A stretch of 27,404 bases of DNA from Chara braunii (GCA_003427395.1 BFEA01000076.1:3065237-3092640), one strand, 5' to 3'. Counted from the stretch's first letter, positions 1 through 11,280 are shown. The notes: generated by a model not told the origin, from the letters alone. A program made the numbers and translations.

Positions 1-134
1 GCTATGGTGGATGGGTGTAGGTGATGGAGGTTGAAGAAGGGTTGGGGTGTTCAGCCATGGTGGATGGGTGTAGGTGATGGAGGTTGAAGAAGGGTTGGGG
101 CGTCCGGCTATGGTGGATGGGTGTAGGTGATGGC
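1..134. repeat. 53-bp minisatellite, right edge of an array
   Basis: Units begin near 1, 54 and 107 with GCTATGG or GCCATGG and share the core GGATGGGTGTAGGTGATGG, giving a period of exactly 53 bp. The third unit stops at about 134, where unique sequence begins. The array is cut by the left window edge. The same unit in the same orientation closes the window at 27139-27404. Confidence 0.95.
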
Positions 135-284
135 TCGCTTGTCCCGTGGTCCGCGACCGATCCTATTTTACCGCCCAACTCCCTACCCCTTCCGTCTTTC
201 TCGTAGGTCGTTGGTCTTGGCCGCACATGCCCCCCCCCTTGCCACATTGCAGACAGTCTTTTCAGAACCGTAGATTCCCAAGAG

Positions 285-1624
285 AGGGAGCAACAAGAAG
301 TGATCCGTCAACACTTTCACAAGCACCTAGAGACGCAAAACGGCAATATGATCAACACCCTACCCGGGGATTGAACAGCGGGGTACTACTGCGTGAACAG
401 CAGCCTACCCATGCACATAGAACAGCAAAAGAACAATGTGAATAGCATCCTACCCCGAGGGTTGAACAGCGGGGCACTACCGGGTGAACAGCAGCCTACC
501 CATGCACATAGAACAACAAAAGAAAAATGTAAACCTCATCCTGCCCCGGGGTTTGAACAGCGAGGTACTACCGGGTGAACAACAACCTACCCATGCACAT
601 AGAACAGCAAAAGAACAATGTGAACAACGCTTTATCCCGGGTGTTGAACAGCGAAGTACTACCGGGTGAATGGCAACCTACCCATGCACATAGAACAGCA
701 AAAGAACAATGTGAACTGCACCCTACCCCGGGAGTTGAACAACGAAGTACTGCCGGATGAACAGCAACCTACCCATGCACATAGAACAGCAAAAGAACAA
801 TGTGAACAGCGCTCTATCCCGGGTGTTGAACAGCGAAGTACTACCGAGTGAATGGCAACCTACCCATGCACATAGAACAACAAAAGAACAATGTGAACAG
901 CACACTACCCCGGGAGTTGAACAGTGAAGTACAACCGGGTGAACAACAACCTACCCATGCACATAAAATCAACAAAACAACAATGAGAACAACACTCTAC
1001 CCCGGGGGTTGAACAGCGACGTACCACCGGGTGAACAACAACCTACACATGCACATGGAACAGCAAAAGAACAGTGTAAACAACACTCTATCCCGGGGTT
1101 TGAACAACGAAGTACTACCGGGTGATCAGCAACCTACCCATGCAAATTGGACAGCAAAAGAACGGTGTGAACAGCACCCTACTCCGGGGGGTTGAACAGT
1201 GAAGTATTACCGGGTGAACATCAAACTACGGATGCACATTGAACAGCAAAAGAACAATGTAAAGAACACTCTATCCCGGAGGTTAAACAGCGAAGTACTA
1301 CCGGGTGAATAGCAACATACCCATGCACATGGAACAGCAAAAGAACAGTGTGAACAGCACCCTACTCCGGGGGTTGAACAGCGAAGTACTACCGGGTGAA
1401 CAGCAACCTACCCATGCATATTGAATAGCAAAAGAACAATTTGAACAGCACCCTACTCCGGGGGTTGAACAGCGAAGTACTACCGGGTGAACAGCAACCT
1501 ACCCATGCATATTGAATAGCAAAAGAACAATGTGAACAACACCTTACTCCGGGGGTTGAACAGCGAAGTACTAGCGGGTGAACAGCAACCTACCCATGCA
1601 TATTGAACAACAAAAGAACAATGT
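285..1624. repeat. 91-bp satellite, family I (about 14-15 units)
   Basis: The segments CCTACCCATGCACATAGAAC and CAGCAAAAGAACAATGTGAA recur every 91 bp, for example with unit landmarks at 393, 484, 575 and 666. The first unit (about 285-370) is strongly decayed. Later units differ by substitutions and small indels. Small reading frames of about 61 codons recur with the repeat, but each is closed by the TGA in the unit's GGGTGA, so they are by-products and not genes. Aligned in phase, the unit is recognisably related to families II and III that follow. Confidence 0.95.
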
Positions 1625-2450
1625 TTGAAGCAATCTATGAAGAGGAACCATCCCCGAAGTGTCCCGAAGTGAAGTGTCACACACACATTCATCAAGGACA
1701 GCATAAAGGTAAGATTTGATGAGGAGGAAACATCACCGAAGTATCCCGAAGTGAAGCGCCACTCACATACCTCTAAAGGACAACATAAAGGTAACATTTG
1801 AAGCATCCTATGAGAAGGAAACATCACCGAAGTATCCCGAAGTGAAGCGCCTTTCACATACTCATCAAGGACAGTATAAAGCTAAGATTTCAAGCATCCT
1901 ATGAAGAGGAAACATCACCGAAGTATCCCGAAGTGAAGTGTCACTGACATACTCATCAAGGACAGTATAAAGGTAAGATTTGAAGCATCTTATGAGGAGG
2001 AAAGATCACCGAAGTATCCCGAACTGAAGCGCCACTCACACACTCATCAAGGACTGCATAAAGGTAAGATTTGAAGCATCCTATGAGGAGGAAACATCAC
2101 CGAAATATCCCGAAGTGCAGCGCCACTCACATACTCATCAAGGACGGCATAAAGGTAACATTTGAAGCATCCTATAAGGAGAAAACATCACCGAAGTATC
2201 CCGAACTGAAGCGCCACTCACATACTCATCAAGGACAGTATAAAGGTAAGATTTGAAGCATCCTATGAGGAGGAAACATCACCGAAGTATCCCGAAGTGA
2301 ANAAGTATCCCGAAGTGAAGCGCCACTCACATACTCATCAAGGACAGTACAAAGGTAATATTTGAAGCATCCTATGAGGAGGAAATATCACCGAAGTAGC
2401 CCGAAGTGAAGCGCCACTCACATACTCAACAAGGCAGTATAAAGGTAAGA
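1625..2450. repeat. 91-bp satellite, family II (about 9 units)
   Basis: The units read TTTGAAGCATCCTATGAGGA, then the core ATCACCGAAGTATCCCGAAG, then ACTCATCAAGGACAGTATAA, totalling 91 bp. The change from family I is abrupt but stays in register: the last family I unit runs straight into a TTTGAAGC block at about 1624. An N at 2302 sits inside a partly duplicated segment (AAGTATCCCGAAGTGAA on both sides), which looks like an assembly join. Confidence 0.95.
2302..2302. other. ambiguous base N inside a duplicated repeat segment
   Basis: The N lies between two copies of AAGTATCCCGAAGTGAA, so the unit containing it is longer than its neighbours. This suggests a join or unresolved gap in the satellite and means copy number here is not reliable. 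A second isolated N lies at 3254. Confidence 0.9.
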
Positions 2451-5400
2451 TTTGAATCATCCTATGAGAAGGAAACATCTCCGAGCTATCTCAAGTTCAA
2501 TCTCAACTTACCCAAGCACACAGCTCAGTGAAAAGTCACGATTTGAGGCAATCCATGAAGGGGAAACATCACTGAACTATCCAAGGGTGAACCGCGACTC
2601 ACCCAAGCCCCCGAATCAGTTAAAACTCAAAGTTTGAAGCAATCTATGAAGGGGAAACATCACGGAACTATCCCAAGGTGAATCAAAACTCACCCAAGCC
2701 CCCAAATCAGTGAAAACTCAAAGTTTGAAGCAATCTATGAAGGGGAAACATCACGACACTATCCCAAGGTGAATCGCAACTCACCTAAACCCCCAAATTA
2801 GTGAAAACTCAAAGTTTCAAGCAATCTATGAAGGGGAAACTACACGGAACTACCCCAAGGTGAATCGCAACTCACCCAAGCCCCCAAATCAGTAAGAACT
2901 CAAAGTTTGAAGCAATCTATAAAGGGAAAACATCACGGAACTATCCCAAGGTGAATCGCAACTTACCCAAGCACCCAAATCAGTCAAAACTCAAGGTTTG
3001 AAGCAATCTAGGATGGGGAAACTTCGCAGAACTATCCCAAGGTGAATCGCAACTCACCCAAGCCTCCAAATCAGTGAAAACTCAAAGCTTGAAGCAATCT
3101 ATGAAGGGGAAACTTCACGAAACTACCCCAAGGTCAATCGCAACTCACCCAAGCCTCCACATCAGTGAAAACTCAAAGTTTGAAGCAATCTCTGAAGGGG
3201 AAACATCACGGAACTATCCTAAGGTGAATCGCAACTCACCCAAGCCCCCAAATNAGTGAAAACTCAAAGTTTGAAGCAATTTAGGAAGGGGAAACTTCAC
3301 GAAACAACCCCAAGGTGAATCGCAACTCACCCAAGCCCCCAAATCAGTGAAAACTCAAAGTTTGAAGCAATCTATGAACGGGAAACATCACGGAATTATC
3401 CCAAGGTAAATCGCAACTCACCCAAGCCCCCAAATCAATGAAAACTCAAAGTTTAAAGCAATCTATGAAGGGGAAACTTCACGGAACTATCCCAAGGTGA
3501 ATCGCAACTTACCCAAGCACCCAAATCAGTGACAACTCAAAGTTTGAAGCAATCTATCAAGGGGAAACATCACGGAACTATCCCAACGTGAATCGCAACT
3601 CACCCAAGCCCCCAAATCAGTGAAAACTCAAAGTTTGAAGCAATCTAGGACGGGAAACTTCATGGAACTACCCAAGGTGAATCGCAACTCACCCAAGCCC
3701 CCAAATCAGTGAAAACTCAAAGTTTGAAGCAATCTATGAAGGGGAAACATCACGGAACTATCCTAAGGTGAATCGCAACTCACCCAAGCCCCCAAATCAG
3801 TGAAAACTCAAAGTTTGAAGCAATCTATGAACAGGAAACATCACGGAACTATTCCAAGGTAAATCCCAACTCACCCAAACCTCTAAATCAATGAAAACTC
3901 AAAGTTTAAAGCAATCTATGAAGGGGAAACTTCACGGAACTTACCCAAGGTGAATCGCAACTTACCCAACCACCCAAATCATTGAAAACTGAAGGTTTGA
4001 AGCAATCCATGAAGGGGAAACATCACGGAACTATCCCAAGGTGAATCGCAACTCACCCAAGCCCCAAAATCAGTGAAAACTCAAAGTTTGAAGCAATCAA
4101 GGAAGGGAAACTTCATGGAACTACCCCAAGGTGAATGCCAACTCACCCAAACCCCAAATCAGTGAAAACTCAAAGTTTGAAGCCATCTATGAAGGGGAAA
4201 CATCACAGAAGTATCCCTATGTGAATCGCAACTCACCCACGCCCCCTAATCAATGAAAACCCAAAGTTTGAAGCAATCTATGAAGGCGAAACTTCACGGA
4301 ACTACCTCAAGGTCAATCGCAACTCACCCAAGCCCCCAAATCAGTGAAAACTCAAAGTTTGAAGCAATCAATGAAGGGGAACCATGACGAAACTATCCGA
4401 ACGTGAATCGCATCTCACCCAAGCCCCCAAATCAGTGAAAACTCAAAGTTTGAAGCAATCTAGCAAGAGGAAACTTCACGAAACTACCCCAAGGCGAACC
4501 GCAACTCACCCAAGCCCCCAAATCAGTGAAAACTCAAAGTTTGAAGCAATCTATGAAGAGGAAACATCACAGAACTATCCTAAGGTGAATCGCAACTTAC
4601 CCGAACACCCAAATAGGTGAAAACTTAAAGTTTGAAGCAATCTATGAAGGGGAAACATCACGGAACTATCCCAAGGTGAATCGCAACTCACCCAAACCCC
4701 AAATCAGTGAAAACTCAAAGTTTGAAGCAATCTATGAAGGGGAAACTTCACGGAACAACCCCAAGGTGAATCGCAACTCACCCAAGCCCCCAAATAAGTG
4801 AAAAATCAAAGTTTGAAGCAATCTATAAAGGGAAAACATTACGGAACTATCCCAAGGTGAATCGCAACTTACCCAAGCACCCAAATCAGTCAAAACTCAA
4901 GGTTTGAAACAATCTAGGATGGAGAAACTTCGCGGAACTATCCCAAGGTGAATCGCAGTTCACCCAAGCCCCCAAATCAGTGAAAACTAAAAGTTTGAAG
5001 CAATTTATGAAGGGGAAACTTCACGGAACTACCCCAAGGTGAATAGCAACTCACCCAAGCCTCCAAATCAGTGAAAACTCAAAGTTTGAAGCAATCTATG
5101 AAGGGGAAACATCACGGAACTATCCCAAGGTGAATCGCAACTCACCCAAGCCCCCAAAGTAGTGAAAACTCACAGTTTGAAGCAATCTAGGAAGGGGAAA
5201 CTTCACGGAACTACCCCAAGGTGAATCACAACCCACCCAAGCCCCCAAATCAGTGAAAACTCAAACTTTGAAGCAATCTATGAACGGGAAACATCACGAA
5301 ACTATCCCTAGGTAAATCGCAACTCACCCAAGCCCCCAAATCAATGAAAACTCAAAGTTTGAAGCAATCTATGAAGAGGAAACTTCACGGAACTATCCCA

Positions 5401-6352
5401 AGGTGAATCTCAACTTACCCAAGCACCCAAATCAGTGAAAACCCAAAAATTGAAGCAATCTATGAAAGGGAAACATCACGGAACTATCCCAAGGTGAATC
5501 GCAACTCACCCAAGATCCCAAATCAGTGAAAACTCAAAGTTTGAAGCAATCTAGGAAGAGAAAACTTCATGGAACTACGTGAAGGTGAATGCCAACTCAC
5601 CCAAACCTTCAAATCAGTGAAAACTCAAAGTTTGAAGCAATCTATGAAGGGGAAACATAATCGAATCATCCCTATGTAAAATGCAACTCACCCACGCCCC
5701 CAAATCAATGAAAACTCAAAGTTTGAAGCAATCTGTGAAGGGGAAACTTCACAAAACTACCTCAAGGTGAATCGCAACCCACCCAAGCCCCCAAATCAGT
5801 GAAAACTCAAAGTTTGAAGCAATCAATGAAGGGGAAACATGACGGAACTATCCCAAGGTGAATCGCATCTCACCCAAGCCCCCAAATCAGTGAAAACTCA
5901 AAGTTTGAAGCAATCTAGGAAGGGGAAACTTCATGGAACTACCCCAAGGCGAATTGCAACTCACCCAAGCCCCGAAATCAGTGAAAACTCAGAGTTTGAA
6001 GCAATCTATGAAGGGGAAACATCACGGAACTATCCCAAGGTGAGTCGCAACTCACCTTCGCCCCCAAATCAGTGAAAACTCAAAGTTTGAAGCAATCTAT
6101 GAAGGGGAAACATCACGGAACTATCCCAAGGTGAATCGCAACTTACCCAAGCACCCAAATCAGTGAAAACTCAAAGTTTGAAGCAATCTATGAAGGGGAA
6201 ACATCACGGAACTATCCCAAGGTGAATCGCAACTTACCCGAGCACCCATATCAGTGAAAACTCACAGTTTGAAGCAATCTATGAAGGGGAAAAATCACGG
6301 AACTATCCCAAGGTGAATCGCAAGTTACCAATGCACCCAAATCAGTGAAAAT
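2451..6352. repeat. 91-bp satellite, family III (about 42 units, with higher-order structure)
   Basis: The units read TTTGAAGCAATCTATGAAGG, then GGAAACATCACGGAACTATC, CCAAGGTGAATCGCAACTCA and CCCAAGCCCCCAAATCAGTG, and end AAAACTCAAAG, 91 bp in total. Variants alternate (CATCACGG or CTTCACGG; ACTCACCCAAGCCCCC or ACTTACCCAAGCACCC). Sets of variants recur about 16 units apart: the block near 4384 matches that near 5839, an offset of 1,455 bp. The first unit (about 2451-2541) is a II/III hybrid. There is an N at 3254. No gene lies in this stretch; short frames of 61-78 codons follow the repeat. Confidence 0.96.
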
Positions 6353-6354
6353 CG

Positions 6355-6520
6355 CAGTTTTCACAAGAGGGGGAGGGGGAGGAGGAGGAGAGGGAGAAAA
6401 AGAAGAAAGGGAGAAGAAGAGGAAGAAAAAGAAGAAGGGGAAAAAAACGAAGAAGGAAGAAAGAAGAAGGAGAGAAGAAAGAGAAGAGGAGGAAGAAGAA
6501 GAAGAAGAAGAAGAAGGAGG
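6355..6520. repeat. polypurine GGA/GAA microsatellite
   Basis: About 165 nt made almost only of A and G on the plus strand, passing from GGGGGAGGGGGAGGAGGAGG through GAAGAAAAAG units to a clean (GAA)n run at about 6495-6517. It abuts the last 91-bp unit directly. Open frames across it (poly-Glu/Lys on plus, poly-Ser/Phe on minus) are products of composition. Confidence 0.9.
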
Positions 6521-8220
6521 CCTCCTTCCTCCTTCACTCACCTCTTGCTTATCTCTAGGCAATGGAGTCCCAATGCTTGGTCCTAGCCTCCTGAGTACGG
6601 CTTTTCCTCTCTCCCAAGCTCTCTCCTCCTTCCCTCACATCTTTCCTTTGGCTATGGCAGGTTCCTACTTCTAAGGCTGTGGAGTCCTTCCCTCTAGAAG
6701 GGCTGTGGGAACCCCTTTCAGCCTCTCCTACTACTCCACAACCTGAGGGCTATGGCGGACCACTCTCCTTGCTTTCTACTAGCCTCTAGGTCACCTTTCT
6801 CAACCTTACCACCATAGTCAGGCTACAGGCTAGCTCCGGCTCTCACTTCCTTGCTCTATCTCACTAGTACTCACGCACGGACTCATTTGGGCAGCATGGG
6901 CACCTCTCATGCTCAAATGAGAGTTGCGTCCTACACCTCCAGCTTTTATAGGTTGGAACAGGTGCACCGCCCAACCTCTAGGCCCCTCAAAGTGCCTCTA
7001 GGTGGAGCGAGGTAGCCCAAGCGCCAAATTTCCAGTTTTGGCCTACCTGGAGGTACCTGGGCCTCATTTTGGCCATGTACATGCAGTCCGGGAGGCTGGT
7101 ACCCTCTCGGGTTACCCCTTGGCCTACCCCGGCCCCTTTTCTTTTCAAAAAGTGCTGCCTTTTGGGTACCACTACCCCAAGATGCAGCCTTTACCAAATT
7201 TTGAGGGCCTAGAGGTCCGTTTTCCGTTTTTTTCCTAATCTAGGTCTCATGTGAGTAGGCCGTTGCATTTTTTTAAGTGGCAGCACAGATCTCAACCTTG
7301 GATTTGGCTGAGATCCATGGTTCTCATCAATCCGAGTTACTCCAAGTTCCCCTTGCTCCAAATTTAAGTCCTTTTGCCCCAATTTTCAATTTTTTTGATT
7401 TACTTGGTCCAAACCTTTGGCCAAATTTGCAGTTTTGTCTTGGTCCCTCTTTGTTTTCCGTCCATTTTGCTGCCAACTCATTCTGGAGCTAGCCGTTTTG
7501 CGTCAGCCCACAAAAAACGGCTAGATCTCCTCTACCATGGGATCATATCTCAGATGTAAGGCCCAAAAATGAGCCGGCCAACTCACATCAGCATTTTTCT
7601 TTATTTTTGTTGCTTAAATTCTTATATTGCAGAGATAATGCCCCAAGGACCTTATCTCTGCAATCCGGACTGCCCTTCTAGGATCTAGGAGGGATGAGGT
7701 TATCATTGAGACCTGCCGGTCCCTACCGCTGTAGTCCCAACCTAGCGGCACTTTTTCCTCCACTCCTTCCTCCTCCTTCGTCTCATTCTCCCCCCTTTTC
7801 CTCCTTTCTTTTCTCGTTTACCGTTGGGACAAGTGTCCAACAACTATTTCTTTTTTTTCTAGTTCTTGGACCTTTCCCAATGTCCGATTTTGCAGCCGGT
7901 ATATGGCCGTTGCACCTCGGACTGCAGTAGTGGCACCCCCAAGGCCAAAAGGGGCTCCTTTTTGCTACCGCCGCCTTCAATTTGAGACCCCCTTGCTCCG
8001 ATTTTCTCTGGCCATCACTTTTTTCCACGTGGAGCCCTCAGAACTTCGTTTTTCTTGGCGTGGCTGGTCCGGGATACTCGGACTGCTGGCCGGCCCCCCC
8101 CTTTCTCACCTCGCGCCCGTCTTCTCCGTTTTGTCAACAATCCCTGTCGGCGGCTCCTGACACTTTTTATTCCGTCGATACCCAATCTGCTAGTGGTTCC
8201 GCCGGTGCCGCCATTTTATC
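6521..8220. other. no recognisable gene
   Basis: Pyrimidine-rich sequence with many short overlapping open frames and no conserved protein motif. Loose variants of GGCTATGG/GGCTGTGG recur between 6650 and 6770. Several CCAAATTT blocks occur between 7020 and 7430. The only strong structure is the hairpin at 7626-7664, listed separately. Confidence 0.6.
7626..7664. other. perfect 13-bp inverted repeat (hairpin)
   Basis: The arms ATTGCAGAGATAA (7626-7638) and TTATCTCTGCAAT (7652-7664) are exact reverse complements around a 13-nt loop. A 13-bp perfect stem at this spacing is unlikely by chance in sequence of this composition. No gene flanks it closely, so no function is assigned. Confidence 0.9.
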
Positions 8221-8436
8221 TAGGCTCACGCGGTCTCGGGCACTTCGGCCTGCCTGCATTACGTCTTTCCCTTGGTCTCACGTGGTTCCCGGTACTTCGC
8301 CCTGCCAGCACCACGCCGTCCCTTGGTCCCGCGTGGTCCCCGGCGCTTTGTCCTACTGGTACCGCCCCGTCCTTCGATCCCATGTGGTGCCCGACACTCT
8401 TGCCCCGTCTGTACCACGTCTTTCCTTGGTGCCCCT
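8221..8436. repeat. 51-bp degenerate tandem repeat, 4 units
   Basis: Units begin near 8221, 8272, 8323 and 8374 and share CACGTGGTTCCCGG-like and GTACCACGTCTTTCC-like blocks. Because 51 bp equals 17 codons, the repeat keeps several plus-strand frames open and yields 17-residue repeats around SHVVPGT. Those frames overlap one another, lack any recognised domain and are probably not coding. Confidence 0.8.
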
Positions 8437-8860
8437 GACGTCTTTCTGCCTTACAGCGACCTCCGCCCCCCGCTCCTATTGTGTCTCACATGCTATCCCG
8501 TTCCGGGTGCCGGCTCCCACCTACCCTGCGGTCTCCCTGGCCCTCCTGCCGCCGCGTTGCATCAGCGCCTTGCACCCTTTCCCTTCCCACTTCCTTCCTT
8601 CCCTTGTTGTGCACCTCCTATGCTACTACCGAAGTTCCGGCGGCCCTTCTCCGTCCTTGGGGAAGGAGTCGCCCTTGCTGTTCTCTCACAGTCCTTTTGC
8701 CGCTTTCTGCTTAGCCAACCCATTTATAGTCTGGCGGCCCCGACGACTCTGGGCAGCCTCTGGCTTCCTACTGTCCGTGTCAATGCTTCCGATCTTTCCA
8801 GCATATCTGGCTCCGGTTTTCTCTGTCGTGCACAAATTGGTCATATACAGTCTCTCGAGT

Positions 8861-8930
8861 GACGGGAAGTCCTTCGGGACTCACCAGTCCCGACATATTC
8901 CCCCCACTCATTCGCGATGTCCTCATCGCG
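8861..8930. other. cluster of two tight hairpins
   Basis: AGTCC-TTCG-GGACT (8868-8881) is a 5-bp stem closed by a TTCG loop. CGCGATG-TCCT-CATCGCG (8913-8930) is a 7-bp perfect stem with a 4-nt loop. A GGGA/TCCC pairing (about 8864-8867 with 8887-8890) can enclose the first as an alternative fold. No gene is recognised on either side. Confidence 0.75.
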
Positions 8931-9261
8931 CACCAATCGGTGGTCAGTAGGAATTTTGGAGTGAGAGACAGATAGGGAAGAGAGGTGGGGTGGGATGGGT
9001 AGTTAGCTTGCCAGGGTTCTTTTTATCTTTCCCACTCTTTTCTCGAGTCCTTCTTTAAGTTTTCGCCCTTGGGGCGGGGGAGGGCATGGAGGGGTCAAGG
9101 TTTTGTTTCGGGTTTCCGTTGAATTGCGTAACGTTCCCAAGCGCAATAATGTCTTTGTAACGAGCGCGGGACATTCTCTGTGCATCAACGTCCGTCTCAC
9201 AGCTGTATCTCTTTCTCACTGGAACTCCCGAATACCCAAGAGCTTCCCACCAACCTCCGGT

Positions 9262-9286
9262 GTCGTCCCACAAAAGAGAGGACGAC
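9262..9286. other. 7-bp perfect inverted repeat
   Basis: GTCGTCC (9262-9268) and GGACGAC (9280-9286) are exact reverse complements around an 11-nt loop. No neighbouring gene gives it context. Confidence 0.7.
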
Positions 9287-9387
9287 GAACTCATCACCCT
9301 CCCAGGGACCGTGGTAAGAGGAAAATTTTGGTGGCGAATGTCACAAGGATCATTCGCCATGGCTTCCTCCAGGTGCGAGCTAGCAAC

Positions 9388-9415
9388 ACATCAAGCAGCT
9401 TAAGCAGCTTGATGT
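9388..9415. other. near-perfect 28-bp palindrome
   Basis: The sequence is ACATCAAGC, A, GCTTAAGC, A, GCTTGATGT. The outer 9-nt arms are perfect complements. The central GCTTAAGC is itself a palindrome. Only the two single A bases flanking the centre mismatch. The three GC-T-T/A-A-GC blocks are evenly spaced. Confidence 0.85.
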
Positions 9416-9935
9416 CTCTTTTCCTTATCAAGTTGACTAGCATCGCCCCTTGTACGGGTCTGACCACAGACATGCCCTGCATCTAATTTTTCATTGTACG
9501 TTATTTCTCGCTCTCGACAATGTTTTGAAGACTGCATTCGTAATCTCAAATATATCTTTCCATTTCATTGAAAAAACATTCTCGAGCAAAATCATTTTGA
9601 CTTTGTCTCATTCATTACTCTTAGGACATCCACTTATTTTCAATACAATTTTTTCTCTCCCTGAAGTTCAGACGTAGCCAAATCCACATGCAATCTTCCC
9701 GGGTCATTCCTCCTGGCCTTTCTAAGGACCTGCAAATTCCGCATGCATATCATCCTCTGCCCTTTTTTGCCTTTTACATAATTGATTCTTCATGTACAAT
9801 GCTTAGTTCGTCTCTTTGTCACTTCTTATTTTTTCAAGCTTATACGAGTCAGTTACACAACCAACTCTCAGTCTGCCAGTTCCTTTCTTAGGTCTACGCA
9901 GAATCAATCACACCAACCCTTTCCTTCCTGACTAT

Positions 9936-10130
9936 CTTGCCAAGCCATTTTTCTCAAGTTCGTACCATGTCACTTGCTCAAGTCCTTTCTGCTCCAGCGC
10001 CTTGCCAGGCCCCCTTTTCTCAAACCCATACAAAGCCAATTACAATCTTTTTCTGTTTCGGCCATCTTGACAGGCCTCTTTTTCCCAAGCCCATGCGAAA
10101 TCAATTACCAGTCTTATTTTCATGCGTATT
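9936..10130. repeat. 65-bp degenerate tandem repeat, 3 units
   Basis: Units start at 9936, 10001 and 10066, each with CTTGCCAAGCC, CTTGCCAGGCC or CTTGACAGGCC followed by a T-run, CTCAA or CCCAA, and a CAATTAC-like block. The spacing is exactly 65 bp both times, while sequence identity between units is moderate, indicating an old duplication. Confidence 0.75.
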
Positions 10131-11030
10131 CATTGGTAAATGGCAGACCTTCCCCTCACTCAAAACGCAATGTCCCCATCACGCGACTGGTTCTCACTCG
10201 GAGGTATGCAGACCTTTGGCCCACCAACCGCAAGTCAAGGACACAAGCCCATCCGCTTCACAAAACGAAGAGTGATCAGTTCGTCCCCAGCGGACGATGC
10301 CTCATCCTTTTACCCGGTCCGACCTTTCTTTTTTTATATGGCGAGCACCAATACCAAGGTTCCTCCTCGCGTCTGCTAGGCTGGTCCAATGCAAGCCTCT
10401 TAGGATCTCGTCTAGCCGTAAGAGCGTTCCTCGCGAATCGTTCCTCCCGAGTGGTGATTTTCTAGATTCCGGCGTCTTCCTTTCAAGAGAGTTGGGGTTC
10501 TCGATCAGTCCGTGAGTGCAGTTACGAAGACCTCGCAATTAGTCCCGAAATGGTTGTAATGTTTCGGCAGGGCAGTGTCAATGCCCCGTGGTGGTGGCAG
10601 ACTCCACCCGGTACCTCGTCAGCCTCTTCCCTTGGACAGTGTCGCGCAACTTAGTGTGGGCAGCCGTGGTCCGACCCAAACGGCCATGCCACCCCTCTAT
10701 GACATGGCATGTGGTTGGAGAGTAGCAAAATAGACTAGATGAGAATGACTTTCCTGCCCATTTGGCTCTCTCGCCCTTTGACGTTTAGGCATTCAACAGG
10801 AGGCGCAGTTGGAACTCCCCGACTAGAGCTTATTGTCGGAGGTGGTTCCAGACGTCCCGCACCGATCCAAGGGGTAGGTGCCTTAGTCTTTTAACCCTCA
10901 CCCTCTCGAAGAGGAACGGGTCGCGCTGAGACTTTTTCCCTCAAAGGGATAGAGGTCTTGGGGTCGTGGTGTATGCACCTGTATCCCCCTCTTGCTGAGG
11001 CCAAAGACTAAAAAAAAGAAAAGTTTCATT

Positions 11031-11280
11031 CCAAGTCTCTTTCCAAGTCCATTTCCAGTTGCCTAGGGTCCCCTGTTTATGCAATGCCTTTTCCAAGGCT
11101 CACTTCAATTTCAATGCTCAGTCTCATTCCCAGGCTCAATCTCAGTCCAGCGCTCATTCTCAGTCTAATGCTTAATGCAATATCCCTTCCACGGCTGAGT
11201 CCAATATCTCTTCCAATGTTTTTTCAAGGCTCAGCTCTTCCAATCTCTTTTCCAAAGTTCCGCTCTTCCAGTTTCATGCA
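11031..11280. repeat. degenerate C/T-rich short repeats
   Basis: Variants of TTCCAAGGCTCA, TTTCAATGCTCAGTCTCATT and CAATATCTCTTCC recur roughly every 20-25 nt. Units are too diverged to fix a period by eye. Confidence 0.5.

Noticed and set aside
360-6352. Recurrent 61-78-codon frames in the satellite as a repeat protein or CRISPR-like array
   Set aside because: The 91-bp unit is not a multiple of three, each frame closes within a unit or three, and there are no unique spacers between constant repeats. It is an ordinary tandem satellite.
6251-6674. Poly-Glu/Lys and poly-Ser/Phe proteins across the purine tract
   Set aside because: Direct translation of a GAA/GGA microsatellite on both strands.
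7982-8950. 322-codon plus-strand open frame, with overlapping frames at 8055-8438 and 8272-8862
   Set aside because: Several frames of the same strand are open together, the product is Ser/Pro/Leu-rich without a domain, and the stretch is pyrimidine-rich and repeat-containing. Composition explains it.
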